Source: Liolophura sinensis
Taxonomy: Eukaryota > Mollusca > Polyplacophora > Chitonida > Chitonidae
Direction of reading: 5' to 3'
Assembly: GCF_032854445.1 (NCBI RefSeq)
Contig: NC_088302.1
Coordinates: 34,443,979 to 34,503,978, forward strand
Length of the DNA stretch: 60,000 nucleotides
Shown here: positions 11,422-23,368 of the stretch, in pieces
Layout of the letters: the number at the start of each line of letters is the position of its first letter
How positions within the stretch are numbered: the first letter of the stretch is position 1
Notes under the pieces: generated by a model
What the model was told of the DNA's origin: nothing
Database searches by the model: none
The model's input: the letters and a program-made list of their open reading frames with translations, nothing else
Position numbers and translations under genes: made by a program

Positions 11422-11627
11422 TTTGATTTGATTTAATTTGACTGATAGGTGGTTTACGCCTTACAGATATATGACGGTGGTCAGCGTTATGGTAAGAGGC
11501 AACTGAGCAGAGCCCTGGGGAAACATGACCATGCGCAGGTTACTAACATACCTTCCCACGTACGACTGGAGAGGGAGCCAGCATTAGCTGCGCTGGCGTG
11601 ATAACCACTTCGGCCATGGAGGCCCCA
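11422..11627 (-). mobile_element. SINE family 1, diverged
   Basis: The family body is recognisable (gtttacgcc, gcagagccctgggg, ccttcccacgtacg, gagccagcat, ccatggaggcccc), but part of the tRNA-like head is lost. Confidence 0.7.
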
Positions 11628-11630
11628 ATG

Positions 11631-11710
11631 CTGTTCTAAGGTACGACCGTAAATGCTGTTCTGAGGTACGACCGTAAATGCTGTTCTGAGGTACGATCGT
11701 AAAAGTTGCT
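11631..11710. repeat. 25-bp tandem repeat, about 3.2 copies
   Basis: The unit ctgttctgaggtacgaccgt plus aaatg starts at 11631, 11656 and 11681. It abuts the end of the SINE. Confidence 0.8.
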
Positions 11711-13753
11711 CTGAAGACCTCAGAATCATAACAGTATATCTCTTACAATCATGTTCCAGTCTTGAAAGTCGCATTCTTTTGACTCAGGCATGTTTAATCA
11801 CGAACAAATTTCTTGTGGTATGGTACATTTTCCAAAATTGTATTATGAGTCACCACAGAATAGTTTTCTATGATAATGAATTGGTTAGCGTTCTGATTGG
11901 TTGGAGTTTAAGACTATACTCATTAATATTTCATTTACACACTCAGGACCGAAACTGAAACCCCTACAGTAAACCATGCTGTCACTCAAGTTTCCTTTGC
12001 ACGTGAGATAGTGACTGATGGACATTCCCGGATGTCGCTGTCAATATTCTGGGTGAATTGTTGGTGCTCATTTACTTTACAAATCACAACATTCATGTTG
12101 GGTAAAATAAATGTCATCGTGTTTTAAAATCTATTACTCTGTATAAGCGATGATGGTGGTAATGAAGATAATCCTTAAACAAGCACTCAGTCATGTTATG
12201 TTTACCTGTTTTATTTTTTCATTGTTGTTTATTCAAGAATTTATCACCTTCAGTTTTTAAAGGTGAGGAAACCGGAATGTTTGTGATTAACAATCGGCCT
12301 TTAGCACCCTACTGACGAACTGTCCCACGTATGGAGTACAGACGTGGTTGAATCTAGAAAGTCTAGAAATGACCCAAGCCTCGTCGTTTGAACTCGTCAC
12401 GCAATAAAGGTACAACTGATTGACACTGATGACTTGATTGACTGACTGATGCTTAACGCCGTATTTAACACCATTTCACTCATAATACGGTGGTCAGCCT
12501 CTGAGGTGTAGGAATGCAGTGAGTGAGCTATATTGACAAGTTACTGAGGACCTTTTCCACGTGTGAAATACACAGTTTCACCCGTTCAACGAGATCAGTT
12601 TGGGTGCCAGATTGGGGGAAGGCAAGTGACCTTGCCGAAACTCGATATCACCAGCCAACCCGACCAAGGCTCGAAAACAATGTTGGCAGGACAGTATGGA
12701 GGTTTCTTTGTCCAAGGCGTCCTGTGACTGAGCGTTTGAATGACAAAAGAGTTGCATTACCGTAAAATGACGACCCATCCAAACACATCATGGACGCCAG
12801 TCCCATTCTCACTCTCACTCTGTTCTAAAGAGGACAAAGACGCTTGTATGTATTACTCAAGGCGCCATATTCCAGAATATTGTATTTGCACGCTGGAAAT
12901 TATTTTCTAGAGTAGAGGAAGCCACCACAGTTTAACAAGGAGCTGTCTAGTTTTCACATCTATTTGACACACATACCGTTTACCTAAAGATCGAGCTCAA
13001 GGCGTGTGCCATATATTAGTGGAAGGTAACTGACCTTCAACCAAAAACATGAAGATCATTACCCCAGATCATTAGATGACACACCCATGCAGCTATTGGA
13101 CAGCCTGGCTGACAAGAACATGCTAATTCAGGTTGTTGTTTAGTCATAGTGCTAAAACAAATATAGTGCTATAAATGTGAGTTTTTAAAGAATAAAGACC
13201 AACCTTTCAAATTAAACTGAACGAGATTAATAAGTCACAAAAGCCAAATATACAAAATGTAGATATTGTGAAAATTATTCTATTTTACCAAGACATTCTG
13301 TTGAACAGTGCAAAGTAGTGTGTTCCCCTCTTCCATCAAAATACACTATTTTCAGAGTTCTTTATGTTCTGTCAAAAAAAGAAGCACGGGAAGTACTGTA
13401 CGAGGTATAAACACAACATACAGTATAAGAATAGAAGTTTACAAGTTTCTTAGACAAAAGATAATTTCGAAATTTGACAGATTAAACCCTCAGTTACTTA
13501 ACCTCCAACAAATACCTGAATATTTTATTGTTCTTTCATTTTCCACCACCAGTTTTTGCAAGAATACAAAACAAAAAACATTTTTGCTACGAGTCTTTGC
13601 TCACATGTAGTGTTCTGTGCATTAGATTAAAATAAAGCAGAAATACGCTATCATCAGAATGCCCTTAACAACTCAAGAGCTGATGCCTAGTCCGACACAG
13701 CTTTGTCGAAAACGATTATCTGTTCCTAGAATCTTCAGTGATCGTCTCAAAAG
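11711..13753. other. Spacer between gene B and pseudogene C
   Basis: No convincing gene. 12425-12520 holds a worn SINE-like piece (gcttaacgccgtatttaaca), followed by repeat debris to about 12760. The 100-codon frame at 13308-13610 is AT-biased and has no recognisable motif. Confidence 0.5.
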
Positions 13754-14365
13754 TTAATTCATATTTAATGGACGATGCCATTTTCTAACACAAATCTGAC
13801 ATCTTTGCACAAAACATTTTGGATTCGTTTTCTGCATAATGACAATTGTGTGTAAATTGTCACAAATACCAGATGACTTGACATCAGGTTCGCTGGCTAG
13901 AGCTCTGACGTCACGTTGATTGACGTGATCGCCAACAGCTACAACAAAGATCTCAATATCTCGAGATTTTGCTCTCTTTGACAAAGCATTCGTTTTAACA
14001 TGGTCTTCAAGCCCTCCGTCTAAAAACACCAGCGCCAAATGGCGAGCGTTTGGGCGACCTCCATTTTCTAGGAAAAACGCACCCATATTGAGTTCTTTAC
14101 AACATGAATGCAAGTTTCCCTTTTGTGCCCCACCTGTTGCCATGGTAGAAAGGGTCTTACCTGACGTCACGAGAGAGCAGAGGTCAATACCTAAAACGAC
14201 GAATTTAAAAGCGGTATCTGACAGTGGGGGTCGACTTCGTTCATTGTTGATGAAAGTCGAAATGGCTGCTGTTTTGGGGGCTCCCCTTCTCCCTGAATCG
14301 TACACAAACATCTCATCAGTGGGTATGTCATCATAAAGCGGTATGTTCCTCTTGGGTTGAATCGA
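13754..14365 (-). pseudogene. Pseudogene C, VWA3 relic
   Basis: Clear relative of gene B exon 6 (EMFVYDSGRRG, MGAFFLENGGRPNAR, LALVFLDGGLEDH, DVRALASEP). It already lacked the MIDAS. The acceptor is intact at 14366, but the phase-1 frame runs into a stop, so an early frameshift is present. Confidence 0.82.
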
Positions 14366-14665
14366 CTGTAAAAATGGAGAACGGTTAAACATGGATTCAA
14401 TAAAGCAAGTGATATACATACGCATATAGTTACATGAAACTTTAAAGCTCTCATTTTTGTGCCAAAAAAACTGCTTCTTCAACTGCTTGGAGATTAATAC
14501 CAGAGCTGCGACGACAGTGTTGTAGCCACACGTGATTGTCACACGTAACCGGTGAAATCCTACCGGAACTAGATTACATGACATACACTCTAAACGTTGT
14601 GATACATGTATAAAAAGTGTGTACTGTGGGTAATATCTTATATTTTGCCATCTTGTAATGGACAT

Positions 14666-15222
14666 CATCACATGCTCGCAAAGACAGGATTTCTTTGATT
14701 GACTCAGGCTTGGTAGTTGCTGATATGAAAGACGAATCTTTTGGAAGGCTCACTGGCGATATCATCTAACTCTTGTGTGTCTGCGTGGTCCTCTATACAA
14801 ATGGCAAACAGATAAATTCCCTGTTCTTTTACTACGTGGGCTTGTTTGGCTGTTAGTATAGGTTCGTGTGATCGCTCGTCCGTAAGCGCAATACCAATAT
14901 GATCCGCGTCACGTCGAATAACTTCCGGTGCCATTGCTCTAGTGCGCATGTCACCGATTGCGCCAACTGTTACACCGGTCAAGAAAGGTATCTCGTTGAT
15001 ACCGACAGATAAGTCAGACTTCGATGTTTAGCAGTCCAGGTCAAAGACCGAATCAACGGGGTGATTAAATGTAGAGGCTCTAACACGCGTTTTCTTTGGT
15101 CCAGTGTCAAAGATGTTTGTCCACATTCTGGACAAACTTGATCTGTTTCTCAAAGTCCTCTAGAAAAATGCTGCTAGAAGAGTCGAGAAGAAAAAACACC
15201 TCTGCTGACTTCTCTTTGTAGA
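14666..15222 (-). pseudogene. Pseudogene C, VWA2 relic
   Basis: Matches gene B exon 5. Pieces of the normal frame are split between reading frames (PEVIRRDADHIGIALTDERS at about 14850-14940 and a DSSSSIF start near 15180). The acceptor survives. The donor is AT, and the leading Cys codon TGC has become TAC. Confidence 0.82.
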
Positions 15223-15579
15223 CTGAAAGTAATCAATTTGATTTGCGATTCTTCAAACATAAGATTCTAAGACAAAATTTGTGCTGATATATAGGCGTAA
15301 TCAAGCCGATAGTGACCTTCCAGAAAGGCCGTACAAATGCGTAACTAAGCAATGAAGCCATTTTGAATCAGTCACACAGAATTCAGATTTCACAGCGATA
15401 GCCTGTCACAATGTTTAATTACTACATTCCCTTTCTCCGAAAACAAAATATGCCTTACTTATGAAATTACATAGAAGCCAAACTACCGTTTTTAACTGTT
15501 TTGAAAATTAAAGTACTGTGTTTCGACATAGCAGGTTGCACCAGCAGGATGCTTTTCTCTCAGACATGGGTTGACCTAC

Positions 15580-15761
15580 CTTCAGTAGCGTTAGTGTGCC
15601 ACATATGGTCTGCAATCCCGTAGGGATTGGTTGTACTGATCACTGTACTTGTTACCAGCATATAGCTTGTGGTTGAGGCGCTGGATGCAGTAGTTAGAGT
15701 TGGATTGATACTACTGGGCGTATTGCCTTGGTAGTGGTAATGGCTATCGTCTGTTTTGTGA
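15580..15761 (-). pseudogene. Pseudogene C, Thr/Ser-rich linker relic
   Basis: Acceptor tttcag and donor gtaggt are intact, but a stop follows a frameshift about 65 nt in. In the shifted frame the Thr/Ser-rich composition continues (LTTASSASTTS, VTSTVISTTNP) to the donor. Confidence 0.7.
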
Positions 15762-16294
15762 CTGAAAGATTATCAGAAAAAGACAATGTGCCCCAAAAAT
15801 CAAACAATGTTGATCTGCAATGTACGGAACCGAGGAAGGGACATAGTTTTATAATTTATATTGTTTTCTAACCATCGAAAAAAAGAGAACCAAAAAAATC
15901 ATCCTGTTTACGCGGAAATCACTTTCTCCCGACATAGTGGCCAATGAGGAACTGAAATTCAAATATCAGCATTTCCATTGGTTGGTTAGGTCGGGGCAAA
16001 TTAATTTTCCGCGCATTAGCAGAATGATGTTTTAATTCTCCTGTAAAACTATGTCCTTACCGCAGTTCGGTAGCAGTACGACAATCCTGTTATCATTTTT
16101 TAAAGTGTAGGAGGTTACAAATACGCGGCAATTCAATGACACTTCCCGTTGTATAAATTGTTTACTTGATCTTGCAATGCTAATATCCCAGTGTTTTGCT
16201 TGGTCTTATTTCTCCTAGAGATGGCATAACTCAAAGGAAAATATTTTGATAAATGCATTCCTTTGAATTAATGGACTTGTCCTTGTGTACTCAC

Positions 16295-16845
16295 CATCAC
16301 ATGTTCTCATGTCTAGTTTTCTTTGACCATGGCTGACATTGAAATCGTTCACTGTCCTCTAGCAATATACTAGTATTTCAGTTCTTCTGTGTCAACTTCG
16401 ACCCCCTACACTGACGGCGAACGCACGAGACCAAAGTATTGGCCTCTTTTTTGGTAGCATCTGAGTCGTCTCCCTCTCCGTCTGTGATCACCACAGCGAT
16501 TCTAACAACACCGTGACGAGGACTGATCAGCGGAGAACATCTTCCACCTGGCGGTCCTCAGAGCGTCAGCAGTGTTTCTGTTTCCTTTCAAGTAGGCCAC
16601 AGATTTCACTGCTTCTTTTGCCGACTCTTTCTCCGTATGAACACTGAGGTGAAACTGAACGTCTCAACGCCGACCTGCGTTTGCTGAATGCTGGGACCGA
16701 CTTCGAAAACGTCAGTGACGTTGTTGACGAGGTCCTTTTGTGTATAGCAGTTAGGTTCCCACTTGGTACTGGATGCCTCCCAATATAAACACCAGCAGCC
16801 AGTATAAACATATATATCAGCAGCCTTTCAGACAATCGTTATAAA
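16295..16845 (-). pseudogene. Pseudogene C, VWA1 relic
   Basis: Matches gene A and B exon 3 throughout, but with several indels. The donor gtgagt at 16294-16289 is good. The acceptor end has lost its AG, and a stretch of about 20 bp is duplicated near 16790-16815. Confidence 0.75.
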
Positions 16846-18071
16846 AATACTCCATCAATTAAACTTACATTACCGCATTATAGCTAGCGTAATTTTATAG
16901 AGGTATACTGGGATTACACTCGAGCCGGTTAATAAATAATATGGAAACAACGCATAGGTCCCAGGATCCAATTGTTTAAAGGTGTATAACGTAATATCGG
17001 TAGTAAATCATATATTTAAACATATCGCGAAACTGAGCAGCTAATACAGTTGTGCAAAGGCAAGCTGTAAAAGCAGCAGATTTAGTTTATCTTAAATATA
17101 CTTTTACATCACTAATTTTAGACAAAGTACATAATCGAAAAGTTGGCCTTAAGTTTAATCTGGTATTAAGTCTTAAGGCACTTTTGTGTAGTCTGGCAAA
17201 GGGCTCAGAGAACTCTGGTTTATGCAGGCATGAAATATATAACTACACCAGGACGTATGTGGAGTACGGCATGCTACTTCTTAGAATCATGTCTCGCGTC
17301 GAATGAATGCATCATCACAGTAGGCTTTTCGTCACTTCCGGACGAGTTATGTGTCGTTTGAAATATTGAGGCTTACTGGGAAAGTCATGGAGATTCAAGT
17401 TTCTCACGAACTGTACAAACATGTGACAGCTAATACATGAGAGCGGATTTAACTAAAGCCAAATTATGCCTCATACTACGGATGTTGCCTTTTAGTAAAT
17501 ATCAATGAAATGATGCTGGAGTTTGAAAAATAAATTATAGGAACTTTACTATCGATTATGAACAGTAACTCGTAGAAATACATGGCTGATATGTTGTGAA
17601 AAGTAATTATTAGGGCTATTTTCGGGTACGCTTATTTAAGTTGAAGGAAGATCGAACGTGTGGCAATTTAGGCCGTATACATGTTGTTTAAACCATAGCT
17701 GGTCATCTGACAAACCAAATATTGTCCCAGTAGACATTCAGATTTCCACTGCTCTCGGAAAAATTACACAATCGATCTATTAACATGCAGTTATTAACTC
17801 TGTCAAATTGGTATCGGAGTAATACCATGATACGTTCATGTGTGTGAGTGCCTTGGCTGGCTTACAGCTGGAAACAGACAGCATAACCTGGTCAATGAAA
17901 AGAAATAGTTTGACGCATCTATCTGAAAGACAAGTTTCTGCATTTACACCGATTTCATTGATTTAATTATAGCTTTACATGAAAATCAGGTTGAACATAG
18001 ATATCGTCCTTTTGTAAATCATTGCTTTCTTTCCGATTAAAACGAACGAATTAAATTGCATGATCAAAATA

Positions 18072-19602
18072 TACTATCCAAAAAAAGAAACGCATAACCC
18101 GGTTTTTTGCGGAGGTGATGCAGTCTTTTCAATTATGCATAACTAAATAAGAATTGCTATTCTGCAAATATTTTTTACACAGATTAAGGAAGGGTCCATA
18201 TCTAGACAACAAGGCCATCAACTTGAGGTAAGACACTCACAATGAGTCTCCCACTTGAGTGGAATGTCAGTATCTGTTGTGACCACCACGGGCACGAATA
18301 ACAGTTCTGACACGCCTTGTCATGGACTGGATGAGACGCTGGATAGAGGCCTGGGGAATGTTCTGCCACTCCTCCTGCAAACATGCAACTTGCTCTTGAA
18401 GCGTTTGGGGTTGAGGTTGACGTTGGCGTAGACGTCGATCAAGTTCATCCCACAGATGCTCAATTGGGTTAAGATCCGGGGAACGGGACGGCCAGGGTAG
18501 CACATTTACATTGTTTTCGGCGAGGAAGTCCCTTGTGACACGTGCCGTGTGCGGTCTGGCGTTGTCCTGCTGGAACAACTCCCGCTGAACGTCAATGACA
18601 GGTAAGAGGTGTGGCTGCAGGATGGTGTCTCGGTAGCGTACGGCCGTAAGATTTCCCTGAACGTGGACAAGATTTGTACGACCAGTATACGATATTGCTG
18701 CCCACATCATCACACTCCCTCCACCAAATCTGTCCACTTGGCGTACGCAGTTAGGGGCATAACGTTCGTGAGCACGTCTGTAAACCCGGTTTCTACCATC
18801 ACGTCTCTGCAATAGGAATCTGGACTCATCACTGAACCAAATGCGTCGCCAGTTGCGTAGATTCCATGCAGTCACGTTGTTACACCATCGGAGGCGATTG
18901 GCGCGATGGTGAGGACGCAGCACGATCCCAACATAGGGCCTCCTGGCTCTCAGTCCATGTTCCCTCAGCCTGTTCCGCACTGTCTGACCTGATATCCTCC
19001 TCAGTCCCGGTATGCTGGCTGCTGTGCTTTCAGCTGTAGCACAACGGTCACGCAAATGGAGGACCCTTATGTAGCGATTTTGGGCTGCTGTAGTGACACG
19101 TGGTCGACCTGAACGCCGACGGTCATTTGTTGTCCCAGTATTGTTGTAGCGGGCAGCAAGCCGTGAAATCGTGCTCTGGCTGACGTGTAGACGCCTAGAA
19201 ATGGACGACTGGGACTCTCCAGCTTGAAGTCTTCCAATGGCAATATTTCTTGTCACAGTGTCAAGACGTGGCATGTTTAATCAGCTTGAAAACACCACTT
19301 GAAAGACGCCGATTTCCGGCCAGAAGTTGCGGTTTTATAGTCACACACTGCATGCTTTCCATGCGTAAGTTCGGCGTGAAAGACTGCACATGATGTAGTG
19401 TGGTGCTGTATTTTTACTTCTTCCAAAAACGGCCTCCAAACTCAACATTTTCAACCAAGAAATGTTTTGAGGAATAAAATGTGTGCTAACTGTGACTATT
19501 AACAATATTAAAACACATTTTGCTCATGAAATAAAGACAAAATGTATTTATTTCATTTTAAAATAAAACAAAACACCTATTCGTTTCTTTTTTTGGATAG
19601 TT
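18072..19602 (-). mobile_element. Tc1-type DNA transposon, apparently intact
   Basis: The element is 1531 bp. The two ends share the inverted repeat actatccaaaaaaagaaacg, and a TA lies directly outside each end (18070-18071 and 19603-19604), the target duplication expected for Tc1/mariner. It carries one uninterrupted transposase gene. It sits in intron 1 of pseudogene C, between the relic exons 1 and 2, so it landed in an already duplicated VWA gene. The uninterrupted gene and clean ends point to a fairly recent insertion. Confidence 0.92.
18267..19274 (-). CDS. Tc1-type transposase (335 aa, DD34E)
   Basis: Cut-and-paste transposase of the Tc1/mariner superfamily, complete in length. Residues 1-110 hold two helix-turn-helix regions (SSISRRLHVSQSTISRLA at about 23-40), separated by an AT-hook-like GRPRV near 56-60. 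The catalytic triad is D149 (FSDESRF), D237 (FQQDNARPHTA) and E272 (SPDLNPIEHLWDEL). D237 and E272 are 34 residues apart, the Tc1 spacing. A Gly-rich loop (FGGGSVMMWAAIS) lies between the first two acidic residues, as is usual. No frameshift or stop interrupts it. Whether it is active cannot be judged from sequence alone. Confidence 0.95.
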   Translation of the reverse strand: MPRLDTVTRNIAIGRLQAGESQSSISRRLHVSQSTISRLAARYNNTGTTNDRRRSGRPRVTTAAQNRYIRVLHLRDRCATAESTAASIPGLRRISGQTVRNRLREHGLRARRPYVGIVLRPHHRANRLRWCNNVTAWNLRNWRRIWFSDESRFLLQRRDGRNRVYRRAHERYAPNCVRQVDRFGGGSVMMWAAISYTGRTNLVHVQGNLTAVRYRDTILQPHLLPVIDVQRELFQQDNARPHTARVTRDFLAENNVNVLPWPSRSPDLNPIEHLWDELDRRLRQRQPQPQTLQEQVACLQEEWQNIPQASIQRLIQSMTRRVRTVIRARGGHNRY

Positions 19603-19691
19603 TATAATGGAACCCCTAACAAAAGCTGGGTTTCCTGCACCGAGGGAATTTTACAATGTGAATGGATGGGTAGTTGTCTAGGACAACTTAT

Positions 19692-19724
19692 CAACATCAC
19701 GAAGCTTTGCATCAAGTGCCCCAC
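19692..19724 (-). pseudogene. Pseudogene C, exon 1 relic without ATG
   Basis: Aligns base for base with gene B exon 1 and its 5' flank (the same gttgctt-gtcc run lies upstream in both). The start codon position reads GTG and the donor reads ATAAG. The TATA position near 19822 reads TTTAAA. Confidence 0.7.
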
Positions 19725-19942
19725 TCTCCTTGTAGATATGTATCGTTAATCCACGCGGTTGCTTGTCCTCCTCTCTGTTGAGGTGAATGATGAATTTGAG
19801 TCAACCTGGTCTACGACCAGAATTTAAACACAGCATACGTCATTGGCATACATCCGGGCAGAATGTCCATACATACGAATATGGGGCAATTTTTAGGACA
19901 CAGTATGGGACAATTCTTTAATAGTCAAGTTATCATACAGTG

Positions 19943-20175
19943 TGAATGAGTGAGTGAGTGAGTGAGTGAGTGAGTGAGTGCCTGGGGTTTAACGTCGTAC
20001 ATAACAATTTTTCAGTCATGTGACGATGAGTGCATGGATTTCCACCGCTCTTTTACCTAGTGCTGCTTCACTGAGACGCCTTACCCCAACACAAGTAAGC
20101 CGCCCCGCCCGAGCCATTATACTGGCGGTCAACCAGTCGTTGCACTATCCCCTGCTATACAGTGTGAACCCGGAA
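19943..20175 (-). mobile_element. SINE family 2, truncated
   Basis: Begins in a (GTGA)n run, then ggggtttaacgtcgtac, tttttcagtcatgtgacgat, gctgcttcactgagacgcct and gccgccccgcccgagccatt. It stops before the tRNA-like head. Confidence 0.8.
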
Positions 20176-21609
20176 CTGATCGCAAGTACACATATTACAC
20201 GATAGGTTCATTTACGTTTGTATTTTTGATGCTAGCGCCGAGGAAACATTTATTTAAGTTAATGGCCATAACGGTCGTTATATTTTGCGGAAATGCCATG
20301 GTTGATGTCGGAACACGTGCACAAGTGCGTTGAGAACAAACCATGGTACTGTTATGTGATGACTTAAGCGCAGATTTTAATCACTTAGACCCGATTAGTT
20401 TATGAGAAGTAACACATTTACCCGTCATGGACGAGTACAGAGTGTTCTCTGAAGGCGAGAAGGTGTTACATCAGTGGTTGTTTCCTATAGATAAACTTAT
20501 TTCGACCTGTCAGCTATCGCTGCGGTGGGGATTCACGGGAACACCGGTGTGCAACAAAAATAGCATTCTTCCAACGTCATTACATAATCATGCTTTCTGG
20601 CGAGGCTGTCGCTGGCTGTTATCTCGTTTTTAGAGGCCCTTGCCTTTCAGTTGCAAAGACAAATGACGTTCGGGTTCAAAGCTGGACTTGGGCAGAGAGC
20701 TCTTTGATTCTCTGGGAAATGAAGTTGCCTCTATCCATAAAAATGACAGACGTTGTAAATTTAAAAAGATTTTGAGTATGACAAGAGGAAACAATTAAAT
20801 AAATTCACTAATAGTCAAATTCAGATTCGGTAAATGTAGTCGTTCTTTGCGCTTTTGCGTAATAATAAAATTATCGTCCGTAATTCGCTTGTCTGTATCA
20901 AGTCCAGTTTTACTGAGTCAATTAATTGAATGTAAGGATTTAGTATGTTCTAACATGTTATTTGTAAAATGAATAGTTAAGGCTTGGCTGGTTTAAAAAG
21001 AGGAGTAGCATTTACTATCATAAGTAAGATGTTACTACATTTGCAAAAGTTAATGTGCGGCGCTGGGTAGTTTCACAACTGTCTGTTTAACACAGGTCTC
21101 CTTCTGAATGTCACAAGGTGAAATTATTTCATTTCACTACAATATCCAATCCCTTGGTAATTCGAGGAACAAAGCTCAAATGTCTATAACTTCTGCTATC
21201 TCGCAGAATGTCTGATTATCCTGTGGACAAGACATCAGGTACGTTAAGCTACAAGAGTGGAGTGAAAAAATGGCATGTGCATCGCATACAACCCTTCTAA
21301 TGTTCGTAACACTCCAATCAGTAGAAATTCCAATCAGATATTTGTGAAACCAAGATTTATTACCTTCGCAGCCTGTGCCATGAATGGTTTTATTGCTACC
21401 AAACTTTGATTTATTGAATACTGAGGCTTTATGGTTGGATCAGTCGCCTTGAAGGATACTTGAAACGCTTGGGATTTTCTTCTTAATACGAAGTATATGA
21501 TGTGGATTAACATAACAGTACAAAAAAAATTCTCAGCTTTCTTCTTGGGGTTTAAAATTGACCTTAAATTACACTTTTCGTAATGCCTTCAATGAAGTTG
21601 CCTACTGAA
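20176..21609. other. Spacer; no gene seen
   Basis: Open frames here (20427-20633 and 20590-20775) are short and have no recognisable domain or splice-site context. Confidence 0.5.
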
Positions 21610-22103
21610 GCCCGTTCCACAAAACTTCTGTAGCCGTCTACAGGCTGTTAGTCGGCTAAGTGTCATTTAGCCGTCTACCATAAGTAGGTTACAAAAAAAA
21701 CTGGTTAGTCCGTTTCACAAAATCAAAAATGTCTAAGCCTAGCAAGCTTACAATAGCTGGCTATATGTTCGCTCTGCATCAGTCTGTTTGGCTAAATCAA
21801 TGTTGATAATTGTTAAATTATGTCCAAAACATAAATATATTAAATTAATATACATAAATAACAGAAAAGGCTGATAATTTCTTTTCAGTTTCGTTTTTCA
21901 CACAGTGTGTTAACAAAGGGCCATAACTCTCACAACAGATGGTCGAAGCGAATCTGGCTAGGGATTTTGGGCCAACTTTCAAAATCTGGAATGAAAAGCT
22001 ATAGCCGATAGTGAAATATTCCTTATGTGAAACGGGTTAGACAAACTGGCCAGTCGGTTAGCCGTTTAAGCTTAACCTTTGGACTTTCTGTGAAACGGTC
22101 CCG
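21610..22103. mobile_element. MITE-like element with inverted ends
   Basis: The left end (cccgttccacaaaacttc) and right end (gactttctgtgaaacggtcc, read in reverse complement) are imperfect inverted repeats. Subterminal tagccgtcta / cggttagccg motifs mirror each other. There is no coding capacity. Confidence 0.5.
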
Positions 22104-22747
22104 AGTGGTGACGTCAAGGTTGATAGCTGTCAAAATAACTTTTTGCAGGGAGGGGAGGCCCAAATTGGGGGCCCTAAGCTGTTCCCGCGATCCCAGTATG
22201 TTCATCGATATCGTCATTTTCGAATATTTCAGAACACTGACGGAATCGTTGTCGTATAAGTGAAAAGGCTGGTATAAAACACCAAGTTGTAAATACATAA
22301 CAACTCACGACCGGCCTGTCTACAAGCAGGTTACGATTTAGCTATTATTGCATGCACTGTTATTGGTAAACGACCGTGAGTGCCCAAATCTGCCAAAATG
22401 ATAAACAGTAACACCCATATTCACAAGAATGTTATTAATGAAAAACTCTTTCAACCTGGAGAACTGTACCAGACCCGATTTTCAATTAGTTTTGTATAGG
22501 ACTATTAGGTATAGAAATGAACAAATGTTTGATGTCCCGACGTGAACGTGAACGGAATAATGATTTCCCTCCCCAGGGTGATTGTCCGGAAGTTTGTCGA
22601 GTAACTGGAAATTTACTTATCAGTTGGAAGCAGAGCAATTATTAAAGCTGCATAACCACACAAGCGAAGACAGTTAATCTAGAGTTAGATCAGAAGAGTA
22701 AAAGAAATCAAAGAAAATAAAGAATATTCCACCTATACAACCGCAGA
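22104..22747. other. Spacer; no gene seen
   Basis: AT-rich sequence with no open frame that resembles a protein family. Confidence 0.5.
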
Positions 22748-22885
22748 CTTCATTGTGGTGGCAGGAAACTGGGCAGAGCCCGAAGAAAACCCATGACCAT
22801 CAACAGGTACCTGTCAGATCGGAGAGGAAGCCAGCATGAGCTGGGCTTGAAAGCGATCACACTGGTGAGAGGCTCCTGGGCTCAT
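22748..22885 (-). mobile_element. SINE family 1, truncated
   Basis: Contains gtggtggcaggaaactgggc, gcagagcccg, gagaggaagccagcatgagc and ggtgagaggctcctggg. The tail side and the last part of the head are missing. Confidence 0.8.
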
Positions 22886-23368
22886 GGAGAGTATCCTTCA
22901 AACCTTTTATTTATATTTAACAGAGCCTACACAGAAGCCCCCTTTTCGGTAAGGTGATCACCCATTTGCTGTTCAGTGACAACCTATTGAAGGTTCCCGA
23001 ATCTGCTTTTCACTCAACACTTTCTTAATGCCCATAAAGCCAAAACTTAAGACAATTTCCGTATCGGGTTTCTTATCAACATGAATCTGACGAAGCATTT
23101 GTGTCAGTGGTTGAGTTTGGTGTTTTGCTATTATTCCATGGAAAATGGGCGCCCGTGATCTAAACTTTTTCTGACATTATCTTATCCCATTGGCAAGTGG
23201 AGTTCCACGCATTCCTGTCCAGAACTGAATAAATTTGTCGACTTTTCCATTTAGTTCTGGCTATTTAGTGTTTAGTTCTGACCACACATACATCACTAAG
23301 TTTTATAAATATAATTAAAGACGTACAGCATGGAGAGTAAAACCAGAGCAGTGTGATAGGTGGCTAAT

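Larger units (their letters stand above)
13754..19724 (-). pseudogene. Pseudogene C: decayed copy of a gene B-type VWA gene
   Basis: All six exons of the gene B plan can be found in order: exon 1 19692-19724, exon 2 17857-17887, VWA1 16295 to about 16845, linker 15580-15761, VWA2 14666-15222, VWA3 13754-14365. Lesions seen: the start ATG is GTG; exon 1 donor GT is AT; exon 2 donor gtaagt is ccaagg; the VWA1 acceptor is lost, with a short internal duplication of the ctggctgctg type; VWA1, linker, VWA2 and VWA3 each carry frameshifts; the VWA2 donor GT is AT; the first Cys of VWA2 is Tyr. Some splice sites survive, such as the gtgagt donor after VWA1. A Tc1 transposon occupies intron 1. Several open frames of 80-300 codons remain, but no continuous product is possible. 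Confidence 0.88.

Noticed and set aside
13308-13610. 100-codon plus-strand frame
   Set aside because: AT-driven composition and no motif; it ends just before pseudogene C.
20427-20775. Two overlapping short plus-strand frames
   Set aside because: Under 70 codons each, with no motif and no splice or promoter support.
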